A program made the position numbers and the translations under genes. The notes below the pieces were generated by a model. It was not told where the DNA came from, did not search any database, and was given only the letters and a program-made list of their open reading frames with translations. From Enterobacteriaceae bacterium B14 (GTDB lineage Bacteria; Pseudomonadota; Gammaproteobacteria; Enterobacterales; Enterobacteriaceae), in NCBI GenBank assembly GCA_000307305.1, contig DF158882.1:609956-673955 (forward strand): 64,000 nt of DNA, given 5' to 3'. Positions 25,822-34,934 of this stretch are shown here, piece by piece (within the stretch, counting starts at the first letter, position 1; each line of letters opens with the position of its first letter).

Positions 25822-28800
25822 TTACTCTTCTGCTACCTTACCTGCCAATAAGCTGAGCAGGTCATAGCGCTGTTTTAGCTCTTTTTCCGCCTGCTGATAG
25901 AGCAACGCCGCCGTTTCCGGTTCCGCAGTATTTAAACGGCGGAAGCGCTGTTCATTCAATAGTGCAGTGGAAAGCTCAGCATTGGGTGGGCGGGAATCTA
26001 GTGCTAATGCCTGTTTTCCTTCATCGATTCGACGAGGGTCAAAGCGGTACAGCGGCCAGAACCCAGCGCTAGTAAGCTGTTTCATTTGATCGTGACTATA
26101 GGCCAAATCGTAGCCGTGCTCTTCACATGGGCTATAGGCGATAATCAGTGAAGGGCCAGGGTAAGATTCTGCTTCCTGAATGGCTTTCACTGTCTGGTTG
26201 AGCTGCGCCCCAAGTGAAATTTGCGCCACATACACATGGCCATACATCATCACGCTAATGCCGAGATCTTTACGCGCCTTCCGTTTTCCATTCTCTGCAA
26301 ATTTCGTTACCGCCCCTAGAGGGGTCGCTTTAGATTGCTGGCCTCCAGTATTGGAGTAGCACTGGGTATCCAGCACCAGCACGTTGACGTTTTCGGTCAG
26401 GCTCATCACATGGTCTAAGCCGCCAAAGCCAATATCATATGCCCAGCCATCACCACCAATCAGCCAGATGGATTTATCAACCAGTGCATCGGCGCTCTCT
26501 GCCAACTCTTTCGCCTGTGGCGAGCTTTGCTGCGAGAGTAACTCGCGCAAGGCGATAATTTGCTGGCGTCGGGTATCAACAGAGATTGCAGGATCTTTAA
26601 GCGACATCACGAGATCGGTAGGTAGCTCGGTGGTGAGGCTGTCTAGTAAGCGCAGAACCCGCTGGCGGTGGTGATCGACAGTTAAACGAAAGCCTAATCC
26701 GAACTCGGCATTATCTTCAAATAGAGAGTTCGCCCATGCAGGGCCACGGCCTTCGGCATTGGTGGTATAAGGCGTTGTAGGGAGATTACCTCCGTAAATA
26801 GAGGAACAACCTGTGGCATTGGCAATCAGTAACCTGTCGCCGTAAAGCTGGGTCAATAACTTAATATAAGGTGTTTCACCACAGCCAGAACACGCCCCAG
26901 AATATTCAAACAGCGGTGATATCAACTGAGAAGTACGAATATCAATACGCTCTATCGTTGATTTGTCTATCTCTGGTAGTTGCAGGAAAAACTCATACTG
27001 GTTCTTCTCTTGCGCCAGATGTTCTAACCGCGACTTCATATTGATAGCCTTGATCTCTGGGTTCTGGCGATCTTTCGCAGGGCAGACCTCAACACACAAA
27101 TTACAGCCAGTGCAATCTTCAGGGGCGACCTGAAGAACATATTTCTGACCGCGCATATCGCGGGATTTCACATCAAGAGAGTGCAGGCTTTCAGGCGCAT
27201 TCTCCATCGCTTCGGGTGTGACGACTTTGGCTCGAATGGCGGAGTGAGGGCAGGCCGCCACACAGTGGTTACACTGGGTACATAGCTCCTCCTGCCAGAT
27301 AGGGATATTTTCAGCAATGTTACGCTTCGCCCATTGAGTCGTCCCCGTAGGCCAAGTGCCATCTGGTGGAAAAGCCGAAACAGGGAGCGTATCGCCCAAA
27401 CCTGCCAGCATGGTTGCCGTCACCGTTTTGACGAAATCAGGTGCGCTGTCTGCGACGACAGGAGGCCGCATTGGGCTGTTTTCGTTGATGGGTTGCAGAG
27501 TAATTTCATGCAAGGAGGCGACAGTGTCATCCAGTGCCCGCCAGTTGTTGGCAACGATATCGGCCCCTTTATTACCGTAGCTTTTCTGGATAGCCTCTTT
27601 AAGCAGTTGCAGGGCCGATTCTGGCGTAATCATGGATGTTAGCTGGAAGAACGCCATTTGCATCACGGTATTGATACGTGCGCCCAAATGGCATTCACGT
27701 GCAATTTTTGCTGCATTAATAATGTAGAAACGAGCCTGACGCTGGTTAAGTAGTGCCTGAACTTCCTGCGGTAATCTGTCCCATACTTCATCTGGAGAGT
27801 AGGGGGTGTTAAGCAGGAAGGTACCTCCCTGTCTTAGATGTTCAACAATGCGGTACTTATCAATAAACTGCGCCTGATGGCAGCCGATGAAATCAGCGTG
27901 TTGAATCAGATACGTTGAACGGATCGGTTTTTCACTGGCGCGCAGATGGGATACGGTCAACCCACCAGCTTTGTTCGAATCATAGACAAAATACCCTTGA
28001 GCGTTCAGAGGGGTAGCATTCCCGATAATCTTAATATTATTCTTGGTTGCAGAGACGGTTCCGTCGCTTCCTAAGCCATAGAATAGGGCTTCCAGCACCG
28101 CTGTGCGCGGCAGTATCTCAGTCGACGGAGGAAGAGATAGCTGCGTGATGTCATCGAAGATTCCAACGGTAAAGCGTGGGCGAGGCGCCTCAAGTGCTAA
28201 TTCATTAAAAATAGCCAGAGCACAATCAGGGTTGAACTCTTTCGATGATAGCCCATAGCGACCCCCGATAGTTTTTGGCAATGTTGCGCGTTCGCCGCGG
28301 CTAACGGCTTCCGCCAGCGCTGTCATGACATCTAGATAAAGCGGTTCTGCCTGTGCTCCTGGCTCTTTCGTTCGATCGAGAACGGCCACTTTTTGCACGC
28401 TTTCAGGTAACACTTGCAGAAAGTGCTGAGCAGAGAAAGGACGGTACAGATGGACTTTTAGAACTCCGACTTTCTCCCCACGGGCCTGTAAAATATCGAC
28501 AACTTCTTCACACGTGCCACACGCAGAACCCATGAGAATAACGACGCGCTCAGCCTGTGGATGGCCGTAATATTCGAATGGCTGATAGTGCCGCCCTGTC
28601 TCTTTGGCAAACGCCTCCATTGCATCCACAACATGTTGATAGCCCGCGTTATACCAAGGGTTTGTTGCTTCACGAGATTGGAAGTAGGTATCTGGGTTTG
28701 CCGAAGTACCCCGAATAACAGGGTGGTCTGGCGACAGTGCATGGCGGCGATGGGCTTCTATGCTCTCGTGGGGTAGGAGCGCACGTAAATGATCATCGCT

Positions 28801-29346
28801 GAGTGGCTCGATTTTATTGATTTCATGTGAGGTACGGAACCCATCAAAGAAATGAATAAAGGGCAGGCGGGAGTTTAGGCTCGCTATTTGCGAAATAAGA
28901 GCAAAATCCTGTGCTTCCTGCACATTACTGGCAGAGAGCATGGCACAACCCGTTTGGCGAACAGCCATCACATCAGAGTGATCGCCAAAAATAGAGAGGG
29001 CATGCGTTGCCACCGTTCGGGCTGCAACGTGTAATACAAAAGGCGTTAACTCACCGGCAAGCTTATACAGCGTCGGGATCATCAATAACAGACCTTGAGA
29101 CGATGTAAAGGTAGTGGCTAGTGCACCGGTTTGTAACGCACCGTGCACTGTTGCAATTGCACCACCTTCCGATTGCATCTCAACCACTCTGGGGATATCA
29201 CCCCACAAATTTTGGACTTTATCGTCCGACCATGCGCCCGCGAGTTCTGCCATCGTCGAGCTGGGTGTGATGGGATAAATTGCGATGACTTCGTTTATAC
29301 GGTATGCCACGGAGGCGACGGCACCATTTCCATCGGTGGTGATCAT
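25822..29346 (-). CDS. nifJ: Pyruvate:ferredoxin (flavodoxin) oxidoreductase
   Basis: 1174 residues, the length of the single-chain enzyme (E. coli YdbK). It oxidises pyruvate with CoA to acetyl-CoA and CO2, reducing ferredoxin or flavodoxin. The order is standard: pyrimidine-binding and gamma domains, CoA-binding region, a two-cluster ferredoxin insert (CTQCNHCVAACPHSAI and CTGCNLCVEVCPAK), then the TPP domain with CSGCGETPYIK, ATGCSSIYGG and GDGWAYDIGFGGLDHV. The conserved cysteines hold the proximal cluster. It is a single gene between two hairpins; oxygen-stress or anaerobic roles are both possible. Confidence 0.97.
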   Translation of the reverse strand: MITTDGNGAVASVAYRINEVIAIYPITPSSTMAELAGAWSDDKVQNLWGDIPRVVEMQSEGGAIATVHGALQTGALATTFTSSQGLLLMIPTLYKLAGELTPFVLHVAARTVATHALSIFGDHSDVMAVRQTGCAMLSASNVQEAQDFALISQIASLNSRLPFIHFFDGFRTSHEINKIEPLSDDHLRALLPHESIEAHRRHALSPDHPVIRGTSANPDTYFQSREATNPWYNAGYQHVVDAMEAFAKETGRHYQPFEYYGHPQAERVVILMGSACGTCEEVVDILQARGEKVGVLKVHLYRPFSAQHFLQVLPESVQKVAVLDRTKEPGAQAEPLYLDVMTALAEAVSRGERATLPKTIGGRYGLSSKEFNPDCALAIFNELALEAPRPRFTVGIFDDITQLSLPPSTEILPRTAVLEALFYGLGSDGTVSATKNNIKIIGNATPLNAQGYFVYDSNKAGGLTVSHLRASEKPIRSTYLIQHADFIGCHQAQFIDKYRIVEHLRQGGTFLLNTPYSPDEVWDRLPQEVQALLNQRQARFYIINAAKIARECHLGARINTVMQMAFFQLTSMITPESALQLLKEAIQKSYGNKGADIVANNWRALDDTVASLHEITLQPINENSPMRPPVVADSAPDFVKTVTATMLAGLGDTLPVSAFPPDGTWPTGTTQWAKRNIAENIPIWQEELCTQCNHCVAACPHSAIRAKVVTPEAMENAPESLHSLDVKSRDMRGQKYVLQVAPEDCTGCNLCVEVCPAKDRQNPEIKAINMKSRLEHLAQEKNQYEFFLQLPEIDKSTIERIDIRTSQLISPLFEYSGACSGCGETPYIKLLTQLYGDRLLIANATGCSSIYGGNLPTTPYTTNAEGRGPAWANSLFEDNAEFGLGFRLTVDHHRQRVLRLLDSLTTELPTDLVMSLKDPAISVDTRRQQIIALRELLSQQSSPQAKELAESADALVDKSIWLIGGDGWAYDIGFGGLDHVMSLTENVNVLVLDTQCYSNTGGQQSKATPLGAVTKFAENGKRKARKDLGISVMMYGHVYVAQISLGAQLNQTVKAIQEAESYPGPSLIIAYSPCEEHGYDLAYSHDQMKQLTSAGFWPLYRFDPRRIDEGKQALALDSRPPNAELSTALLNEQRFRRLNTAEPETAALLYQQAEKELKQRYDLLSLLAGKVAEE

Positions 29347-29567
29347 GCATAGGCCTTATTGTTAATTCTTCTTTCGCTAACAGCCGAACAGAAAACAACC
29401 ACTGTTAGCGTGGTAATGCTCTGAGTTTAGCAGATGAGCAGTAGCGGATATTATCGGTTTTGTGTGGCGAAAAGTGAAGTGTGCTAATAGTTTGAAATAT
29501 CTTGCTATAGGTTTGCTCTAGAGAAGAGTTAAAAACAGAGATTTTGGGCATAAAGCGGATAAATACT

Positions 29568-29600
29568 GCCCTCTCAGGCCGTAGTGTGGCCTGAGAGGGC
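29568..29600 (-). terminator. Terminator of the gluconate dehydrogenase operon
   Basis: GCCCTCTCAGGCC (29568-29580) pairs with GGCCTGAGAGGGC (29588-29600), a 13-bp stem with 7-nt loop, 15 bp after the stop of the last gene of the operon. Confidence 0.75.
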
Positions 29601-29614
29601 GAGTTTAATTACGC

Positions 29615-30913
29615 TTATTCACGTAAATCGGCCACATCATCTTTGCTTACAGCAGGTGCTTTGTTGCCCCATCCGTTGCGGATAAATGTCACGAGATCGG
29701 CCACTTCCTGATCGTTTAAACGCCAGCCAAAGTCAGGCATTGTTAACCCTGTTGGCGCACTTTGCGTCATAGGGACTTTCGAGCCGTGTAACACAAGGCT
29801 TATCAGCGATGAAGGGTCTTCACTCAGCAAGACAGGGTTTTGCGCCAGTGCAGGGAAGGTATTGGTATAGCCTTTACCGTCTGTGCGGTGGCAGGCAGCA
29901 CAGTTATCGACGTACAGTTGTGCCCCCGGTTGGCTCATATCACCATAATACAGCGCCTTGCGAGTCGCCCCTTGGTCAGACTCTGCTGGTTTGCTGTATT
30001 TATTGGCTTCTGCGCCAACGGTGCCAAGATAGGCGGCGATAGCCATTAAGTCGCTGTCAGACATGTACTGAGTACTGTCTTGAATAACATCAACCATAGA
30101 ACCAAACGCGGCTGTCTTTTCGGTGTGACCAGTCTTTAAGAACTGAGCGATCTCTTTTTGGCTCCAGCTACCGAGGCCTAGACGTTTATCGGCGGTTAGT
30201 GCAGGTGCATGCCAGCCTTCCAATGTTCCACCAGTGAGATAGGCTTCATCTGAGCTATCCAGACCTTTCTCCTGAAAACCGATACCGCGTGGTGAGTGGC
30301 AAGCACCGCAGTGTCCAAGCCCTTGAACTAAATAAGCGCCTCGATTCCACTCATCGCTTTGGGATGCATCGGCTTGATAGATACCATCATGTCGGAATAT
30401 GCCGTCCCAGACGGCTAAAGGCCAACGGATACTTAGCGGCCACGGAATATCACTCTCTTTATCTGGTTCCGCAATGGGTTTTACACCATACATAAAATAG
30501 AGATAGAGATCCTGCATGTCGCTCTCGCTGACTTTAACGAATGAGGTATACGGCATTGCAGGGTATAGGCGGCCTAACTTTTTCGATACGCCAAAACGTA
30601 CTGCTTTGTTGAAATCGTCAAAGCTATAGTTGCCAATTCCTGTTTTCGGATCAGGCGTAATATTACTGGAGTAAATGGCACCTATCGGAGTGCTCATCGG
30701 TAGCCCACCTGCAAAGGTTTTACCGCCTTGATTGGTATGGCATGCTGCACAGTCACCCACGCGAGAGAGATATTCACCGTGTTTAATACGATTAGCCAGC
30801 TCGGGTGATAGCCCAGTCTCAGCAGCAGTTACAGACCCGCTGAACAACATTGCCATACACAGGGCGGTTAACGCACCGGATGCTAGAGCCGATCTTTTTA
30901 CAGATAATTTCAT
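29615..30913 (-). CDS. Gluconate 2-dehydrogenase, cytochrome c subunit
   Basis: 432 residues with a Sec signal peptide ending near SVTAAETG. Three CxxCH haem sites (CAACHTNQ, CGACHSPR and CAACHRTD) mark the tri-haem membrane cytochrome that carries electrons from the flavoprotein to ubiquinone on the periplasmic side. Last gene of a three-gene operon, 15 bp after the flavoprotein gene. Related sugar and alcohol dehydrogenase cytochromes look alike, so the substrate is inferred from the operon. Confidence 0.9.
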   Translation of the reverse strand: MKLSVKRSALASGALTALCMAMLFSGSVTAAETGLSPELANRIKHGEYLSRVGDCAACHTNQGGKTFAGGLPMSTPIGAIYSSNITPDPKTGIGNYSFDDFNKAVRFGVSKKLGRLYPAMPYTSFVKVSESDMQDLYLYFMYGVKPIAEPDKESDIPWPLSIRWPLAVWDGIFRHDGIYQADASQSDEWNRGAYLVQGLGHCGACHSPRGIGFQEKGLDSSDEAYLTGGTLEGWHAPALTADKRLGLGSWSQKEIAQFLKTGHTEKTAAFGSMVDVIQDSTQYMSDSDLMAIAAYLGTVGAEANKYSKPAESDQGATRKALYYGDMSQPGAQLYVDNCAACHRTDGKGYTNTFPALAQNPVLLSEDPSSLISLVLHGSKVPMTQSAPTGLTMPDFGWRLNDQEVADLVTFIRNGWGNKAPAVSKDDVADLRE

Positions 30914-30928
30914 CGTTTTTCCTCCCTG

Positions 30929-32707
30929 TTAAGCTGAAACCAGTGGGCCTGGATTAGGCAGATACTGTTTTTTAATGGCATCCGCTGACCAGTAAGCCAA
31001 AGCACATACAATGCCAGTTGGGTTATAGGCTAGGTTTTGTGGAAACACGCAAGCGCCCATCACGAAGACGTTAGGAACATCCCAGCTCTGTAGGTATTTA
31101 TTGACGACGCTGGTGGCTGGGTTATCGCCCATTACTGCACCACCCGTTGTGTGGGTGCTTTGATAAGGACGTACATCGTAATGATCACCTGGTTTCTTGA
31201 CAGAAATGCTCATGCTCTTTGGATTCATCAGCTTGGCGATATCGCTCATTTTCTCGGTGATGTGCTGAGTCATCTTGATCTCATTATCTTTCCAGTCGAA
31301 TGTCATACGCAGCAGAGGCTGCCCGTAAGCATCTTTATAGTTAGGGTCGAGATCTAAATAGCAGTCGCGATAAGGCATCACTGAGCCTTCCGAACTGATG
31401 GTCATTGAATGTAGATAGTTATCTTTGATGCCTTGTTTCCAGCCAGAACCCCACGTTGGCGTCTCTGGCGGAAGTGTCATTTGCTGAATAGGACGACCGC
31501 CTGTGCGGGTAGCAGAAACATACGCGCCACCCATAAAGCCCAATGCGGAGTGATCGAAGTTATCGCAGTTCAGATCGTCGATGGTTGTCCCAGAAGCACC
31601 TGCGCCGATAAACGGATTAAAGTTGGTGTCTTTGTCATAAAACAGCGAGATACCACTGTTCATCTGATAAGCGTAGTTTCTACCTACAACACCAGTACCG
31701 GTTTGTGGATCGTAAGGTTTACCAATGCCAGAAAGTAGCAATAGACGCACGTTATGCAATTGGAATGCGCTGAGGATAACGAGATCTGCGGGTTGCTCAA
31801 CTTCACGGCCCTGAGCATCAATGTAGGTTACACCTGTGGCTTTCTTACCGGTGGAGTCTAAGTTGACACGAATAACCTGAGATTGAGTTCTTAGTTCGAA
31901 ATTAGGGCGTTTTAACAGGGCGGGTAAAATGGTGGTCTGAGGGGATGCTTTCGAATACATAAAGCAGCCGAAACGCTCACAGTAACCACAGTAGTTACAT
32001 GGCCCCATTTGTATCCCATAAGGGTTGGTATAAGGTGCAGAGCAGTTAGCCGCAGGAATAGGGAAAGGGCTATAACCGAGCTCTTTTGCTGCCTTGGTAA
32101 AGAGATCCCCAGAGTAGAGGGTTTTTAATGCAGGTGTTGGGTATTGGCTTTGGCGCATTCCTTCAAATGGGTTACCACCTGGCATGATTTGTCCGTTCAG
32201 GTTGCCTGCCGTTCCCGCCGTGCCGCACACTTTCTCAAACTTATCAAAGTAAGGCTCTAGCTCTTCGTAGGTAATACCGTAATCTTGAACCGTCATTCCT
32301 TCAGGGATAAACGCTTTGCCGTAACGTTCGACTGTATGGCTGTACATACGTAGGTCGTCTGGCAGGGCGCGCCATAGCATCCCGTTCCAGTGAACTCCTG
32401 CACCGCCAACACCGTTGCCCGGAAGAAACGAGCCCAACTGACGATAGGGTACAGCATAGTCCGCTGTGTTGTGACGAACGGTGACCGTCTCTTTTGCTGG
32501 TTCTTGGAATAGCTTCAGGTGAATACCATAGGTGAGTTCATCTGCAATCCGAGGATAGGAGAAGTCAGGGTAGGTATCACGGCTTTCGCCACGCTCTAAT
32601 GCGACAACGTTTAATCCCGTTTCGCTCAACTCCATACCCATAATGGCACCGGCCCAGCCAAAGCCGACCAACACCACATCAACCGGCTTTTTTTTGATAG
32701 CACTCAT
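30929..32707 (-). CDS. Gluconate 2-dehydrogenase, flavoprotein subunit (GMC oxidoreductase)
   Basis: 592 residues. A GMC-family FAD enzyme that oxidises D-gluconate to 2-ketogluconate in the periplasm. The FAD motif GFGWAGAIMGMELSE lies near the N terminus, GGAGVHWNG further in, and the C-terminal THTTGGAVMG and NPTGIVCALAYW belong to the conserved active-site end. Its ATG overlaps the stop of the gamma subunit (TAATG), so translation is probably coupled. No signal peptide; export with the Tat-signal partner is expected. 2-keto-D-sugar or sorbitol relatives cannot be excluded. Confidence 0.9.
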   Translation of the reverse strand: MSAIKKKPVDVVLVGFGWAGAIMGMELSETGLNVVALERGESRDTYPDFSYPRIADELTYGIHLKLFQEPAKETVTVRHNTADYAVPYRQLGSFLPGNGVGGAGVHWNGMLWRALPDDLRMYSHTVERYGKAFIPEGMTVQDYGITYEELEPYFDKFEKVCGTAGTAGNLNGQIMPGGNPFEGMRQSQYPTPALKTLYSGDLFTKAAKELGYSPFPIPAANCSAPYTNPYGIQMGPCNYCGYCERFGCFMYSKASPQTTILPALLKRPNFELRTQSQVIRVNLDSTGKKATGVTYIDAQGREVEQPADLVILSAFQLHNVRLLLLSGIGKPYDPQTGTGVVGRNYAYQMNSGISLFYDKDTNFNPFIGAGASGTTIDDLNCDNFDHSALGFMGGAYVSATRTGGRPIQQMTLPPETPTWGSGWKQGIKDNYLHSMTISSEGSVMPYRDCYLDLDPNYKDAYGQPLLRMTFDWKDNEIKMTQHITEKMSDIAKLMNPKSMSISVKKPGDHYDVRPYQSTHTTGGAVMGDNPATSVVNKYLQSWDVPNVFVMGACVFPQNLAYNPTGIVCALAYWSADAIKKQYLPNPGPLVSA

Positions 32708-33426
32708 TATGAACTCCTTTTACTAGAAATACTGACAGGGCCAAGAGGGTATGGTTTGTTGGGTTGATCCACCCAATCTGTGTAGTCGGCTCTGGCACCA
32801 GGGAAACCAATCATCTTCCATGAAGCCATGGTTTGGTTGCCACCGTGGATAGGGTCAGCGAGGTAGCCCTCTTTGCTATTTTGCAAAATTTGGTTGAAGA
32901 ATAGTGAGCTGGGTAAAGCATCTAGCTTGATGGTTTCTTTCTCAAGCCCAGTCAGGATGGTTTCCTGAATTTCGTGTGATAACTCTGAAAACTTTTTCTG
33001 GTGAGTTTTAACGCAATACTCATTAACGGCTTGAATACCAATGCGGTAAACCTCCCGAGGGGTTAGCTTGGATTGATAACCTAGCTCAGGTACGGCCTCA
33101 ACAAAAGGCCCATGCATATACCAAAGCCCGCCATGCCCGTAAGGTGCTTGCATCTGCTTATCAATAAATTCTGGCACACCCTCAGTGACAGCACCGGGGC
33201 CATTGGCATCACTCGGAATTAATCTGTCGCAGGCGGCCAGAATAAACATCCATTCCTCATTATTAAAATAAACAGGAACATACTGGTTTGAAACGCCAGC
33301 AGCAGGCGTAGCGGTAACATTCAGGGGGGAAAGAACCGCACCAGATGCGGCAGCGATAGGAATTAGGGCAAGCGTTTTACGCAAGAACTCGCGCCTTGGC
33401 TTTGGATTATCATTTTGTTTCGACAT
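32707..33426 (-). CDS. Gluconate 2-dehydrogenase subunit 3 (gamma) with Tat signal
   Basis: 239 residues from the ATG at 33426, with AAGGTGG upstream; an in-frame GTG at 33435 would add three residues. The N terminus is a twin-arginine signal (RREFLRKTLALIPIAAASG). The mature part is the gluconate 2-dehydrogenase subunit 3 domain, with YFNNEEWMFILAACDRLIPSD at its start. This subunit escorts the flavoprotein across the membrane. First gene of the operon; the promoter lies in the 581-bp gap upstream. Confidence 0.9.
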   Translation of the reverse strand: MSKQNDNPKPRREFLRKTLALIPIAAASGAVLSPLNVTATPAAGVSNQYVPVYFNNEEWMFILAACDRLIPSDANGPGAVTEGVPEFIDKQMQAPYGHGGLWYMHGPFVEAVPELGYQSKLTPREVYRIGIQAVNEYCVKTHQKKFSELSHEIQETILTGLEKETIKLDALPSSLFFNQILQNSKEGYLADPIHGGNQTMASWKMIGFPGARADYTDWVDQPNKPYPLGPVSISSKRSS

Positions 33427-34007
33427 TGATTCCACCTTGAATCGGTCATCATCGAGAATATTTAGTGTGTTGTTTTAGAATTGCTGAATAGCGTTATTAA
33501 TTTAATCCATTACCGCACTATCTATATGGCTATTTTGTGCTTATTAGCAATAAATAAGAAAATTTATAACATTTAAAGTGAATTTTGTTGCGGAGGTGTT
33601 GATTGGTGTGATGGTGCTAATTCATTGTTATTCAATTGGATAGTGAATTACTTTTCGCAAATCAATGGAGATTGATTAGAAAACGTTAATTTATAGTAAT
33701 TGAATTATATCAAATGAATTATATTTTCCCGTATTTATGATCTCATAATCTTTATAGATAGTGCGTTACGATGGAGATAATTAACGTAGGGTCTATTTAT
33801 CATTATTGCCTTTATTTATTTGTAGAGACTTGATGGACTGTCATTTTAGGAAGGAGTTAATTTTCGTTGGCGTATTTACCCTAATCTTTGCTCAAAATCG
33901 GCCATATCATAAGATGGTGCTTCAAATTCTATGAATAGACTTATATAGTCGTAATCCAGCCAGGATGGGCACAAACAAAACAGAATGACATAAGTAGGAG
34001 TAATTAA
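33427..34007. other. Long gap upstream of gluconate dehydrogenase and the DUF333 gene
   Basis: 581 bp, very AT-rich, with both divergent promoters and no convincing open frame. It holds an inverted repeat at 33660-33677 and a 10-bp direct repeat (TGAATTATAT at 33701 and 33715, 14-bp period). Confidence 0.5.
33660..33677. promoter_or_regulatory. Inverted repeat, possible operator
   Basis: AATCAAT-GGAG-ATTGATT, a perfect 7-4-7 dyad 234 bp before the gluconate dehydrogenase operon. It resembles a regulator operator but is the wrong polarity for FNR (TTGAT-ATCAA). The cognate protein is unknown. Confidence 0.35.
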
Positions 34008-34307
34008 ATGAAAGGCGGCTTTAAAGTCTTAATGTGTGTTACCACATTTCTAATGGTAAGCAGTTTAACCGCGTGTGGTAGCAGTAAGAGTGTGAAACAA
34101 CGCCCATCAACTAACTATGTCTTTGCCGACGAACCTATTCCACCCGGTGCAAAAATGTCGCGAGCAGCTATTGATAGCTGCCATCGTGCTGGGGGCAAGA
34201 TAACCTTCGCTCATGGTTTAGATGGGACGTCCATAGGGATGTGCCAACTCGTGGATGGCAGACGTTGCGCCGAGTGGGCATTGATGCAGGGTGCATGCCC
34301 GCGGTAG
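34008..34307 (+). CDS. DUF333-containing lipoprotein
   Basis: 99 residues. Signal peptide with lipobox LTACG, then a DUF333 domain: AAIDSCHRAGGKITFAHGLDG, IGMCQLVDGRRCAEWALMQGACP. The family (YoaF and YdbJ in E. coli, sometimes called putative hemolysin) has no established activity. E. coli has a DUF333 gene beside hslJ too, but here it faces hslJ in the opposite direction. GTAGGAG precedes the ATG. Confidence 0.85.
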   Translation: MKGGFKVLMCVTTFLMVSSLTACGSSKSVKQRPSTNYVFADEPIPPGAKMSRAAIDSCHRAGGKITFAHGLDGTSIGMCQLVDGRRCAEWALMQGACPR

Positions 34308-34408
34308 TTAGTATTAACAGATAGATTGGCGGGTATATTCTTATTCTGTTGCTCACCACTCTCTAGAGTACAGAATAAACCCGCCTAAAATATCGGTTGG
34401 GTATATGA

Positions 34409-34840
34409 CTAATACTTCCAATCTCTCAAACGATAAGTCAGGGTGTGAGAGGCGTTCTCCAATACTAAGGATGATTGATCATCAAACGAGAGTTGTGTGC
34501 CTTGGGTTAATACATCACTAATCACGGTATCCCACTGATTTAGTTTTGAAGCGAGGCACATTTTGCGAGTAGAAACGAGTTTCTTTACCCGCAGATTATT
34601 GCCATGTAGCACACCTTGCCCGTGGAAGTTATTACACATTACTGCCGAGACGGTCATATTCTCACCAAATTCGATACTAGGCCGCATATCTGTTGTAGAG
34701 AGATTGACGGCAATACCATCGATACTCGTGAGCACATAATGGTGATGCAGTAGTGTCGACATCGGAAGTTTTGGCTCTTCTCCTGAAGAACAGCCGCTGA
34801 TGATAAGTGCTGCAAGGGGAAGGGCAAGTATCTTCTTCAT
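34409..34840 (-). CDS. hslJ: META domain lipoprotein HslJ
   Basis: 143 residues. Lipobox IISGCSS, then one META domain: YVLTSIDG, PSIEFGENMTVSAVMCNNFHGQG, STRKMC. E. coli HslJ is a heat-inducible lipoprotein linked to novobiocin resistance. It lies downstream of ldhA in the same direction as in E. coli, with a terminator in between. Confidence 0.88.
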   Translation of the reverse strand: MKKILALPLAALIISGCSSGEEPKLPMSTLLHHHYVLTSIDGIAVNLSTTDMRPSIEFGENMTVSAVMCNNFHGQGVLHGNNLRVKKLVSTRKMCLASKLNQWDTVISDVLTQGTQLSFDDQSSLVLENASHTLTYRLRDWKY

Positions 34841-34895
34841 CTTATTTCCTTAAGCGTATGGAGCCTAGTTCCATGGGGCTATGTGTAATAAAAAG

Positions 34896-34923
34896 AGATG
34901 GCATTAAGGGGCTGATGCCATCT
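34896..34923 (-). terminator. Terminator after ldhA
   Basis: AGATGGCAT (34896-34904) and ATGCCATCT (34915-34923) form a 9-bp stem with a 10-nt loop; on the minus strand CTTTTTATT follows. It lies between ldhA and hslJ. Confidence 0.8.
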
Positions 34924-34934
34924 TTAGCAGTACA

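Noticed and set aside
33660-33677. An FNR box in the gluconate dehydrogenase promoter
   Set aside because: The half-sites are in the opposite order (ATCAAT then ATTGAT) to the FNR consensus.
34008-34307. A hemolysin, as DUF333 proteins are sometimes labelled
   Set aside because: The label has no firm basis; the protein is a small lipoprotein with no toxin feature.
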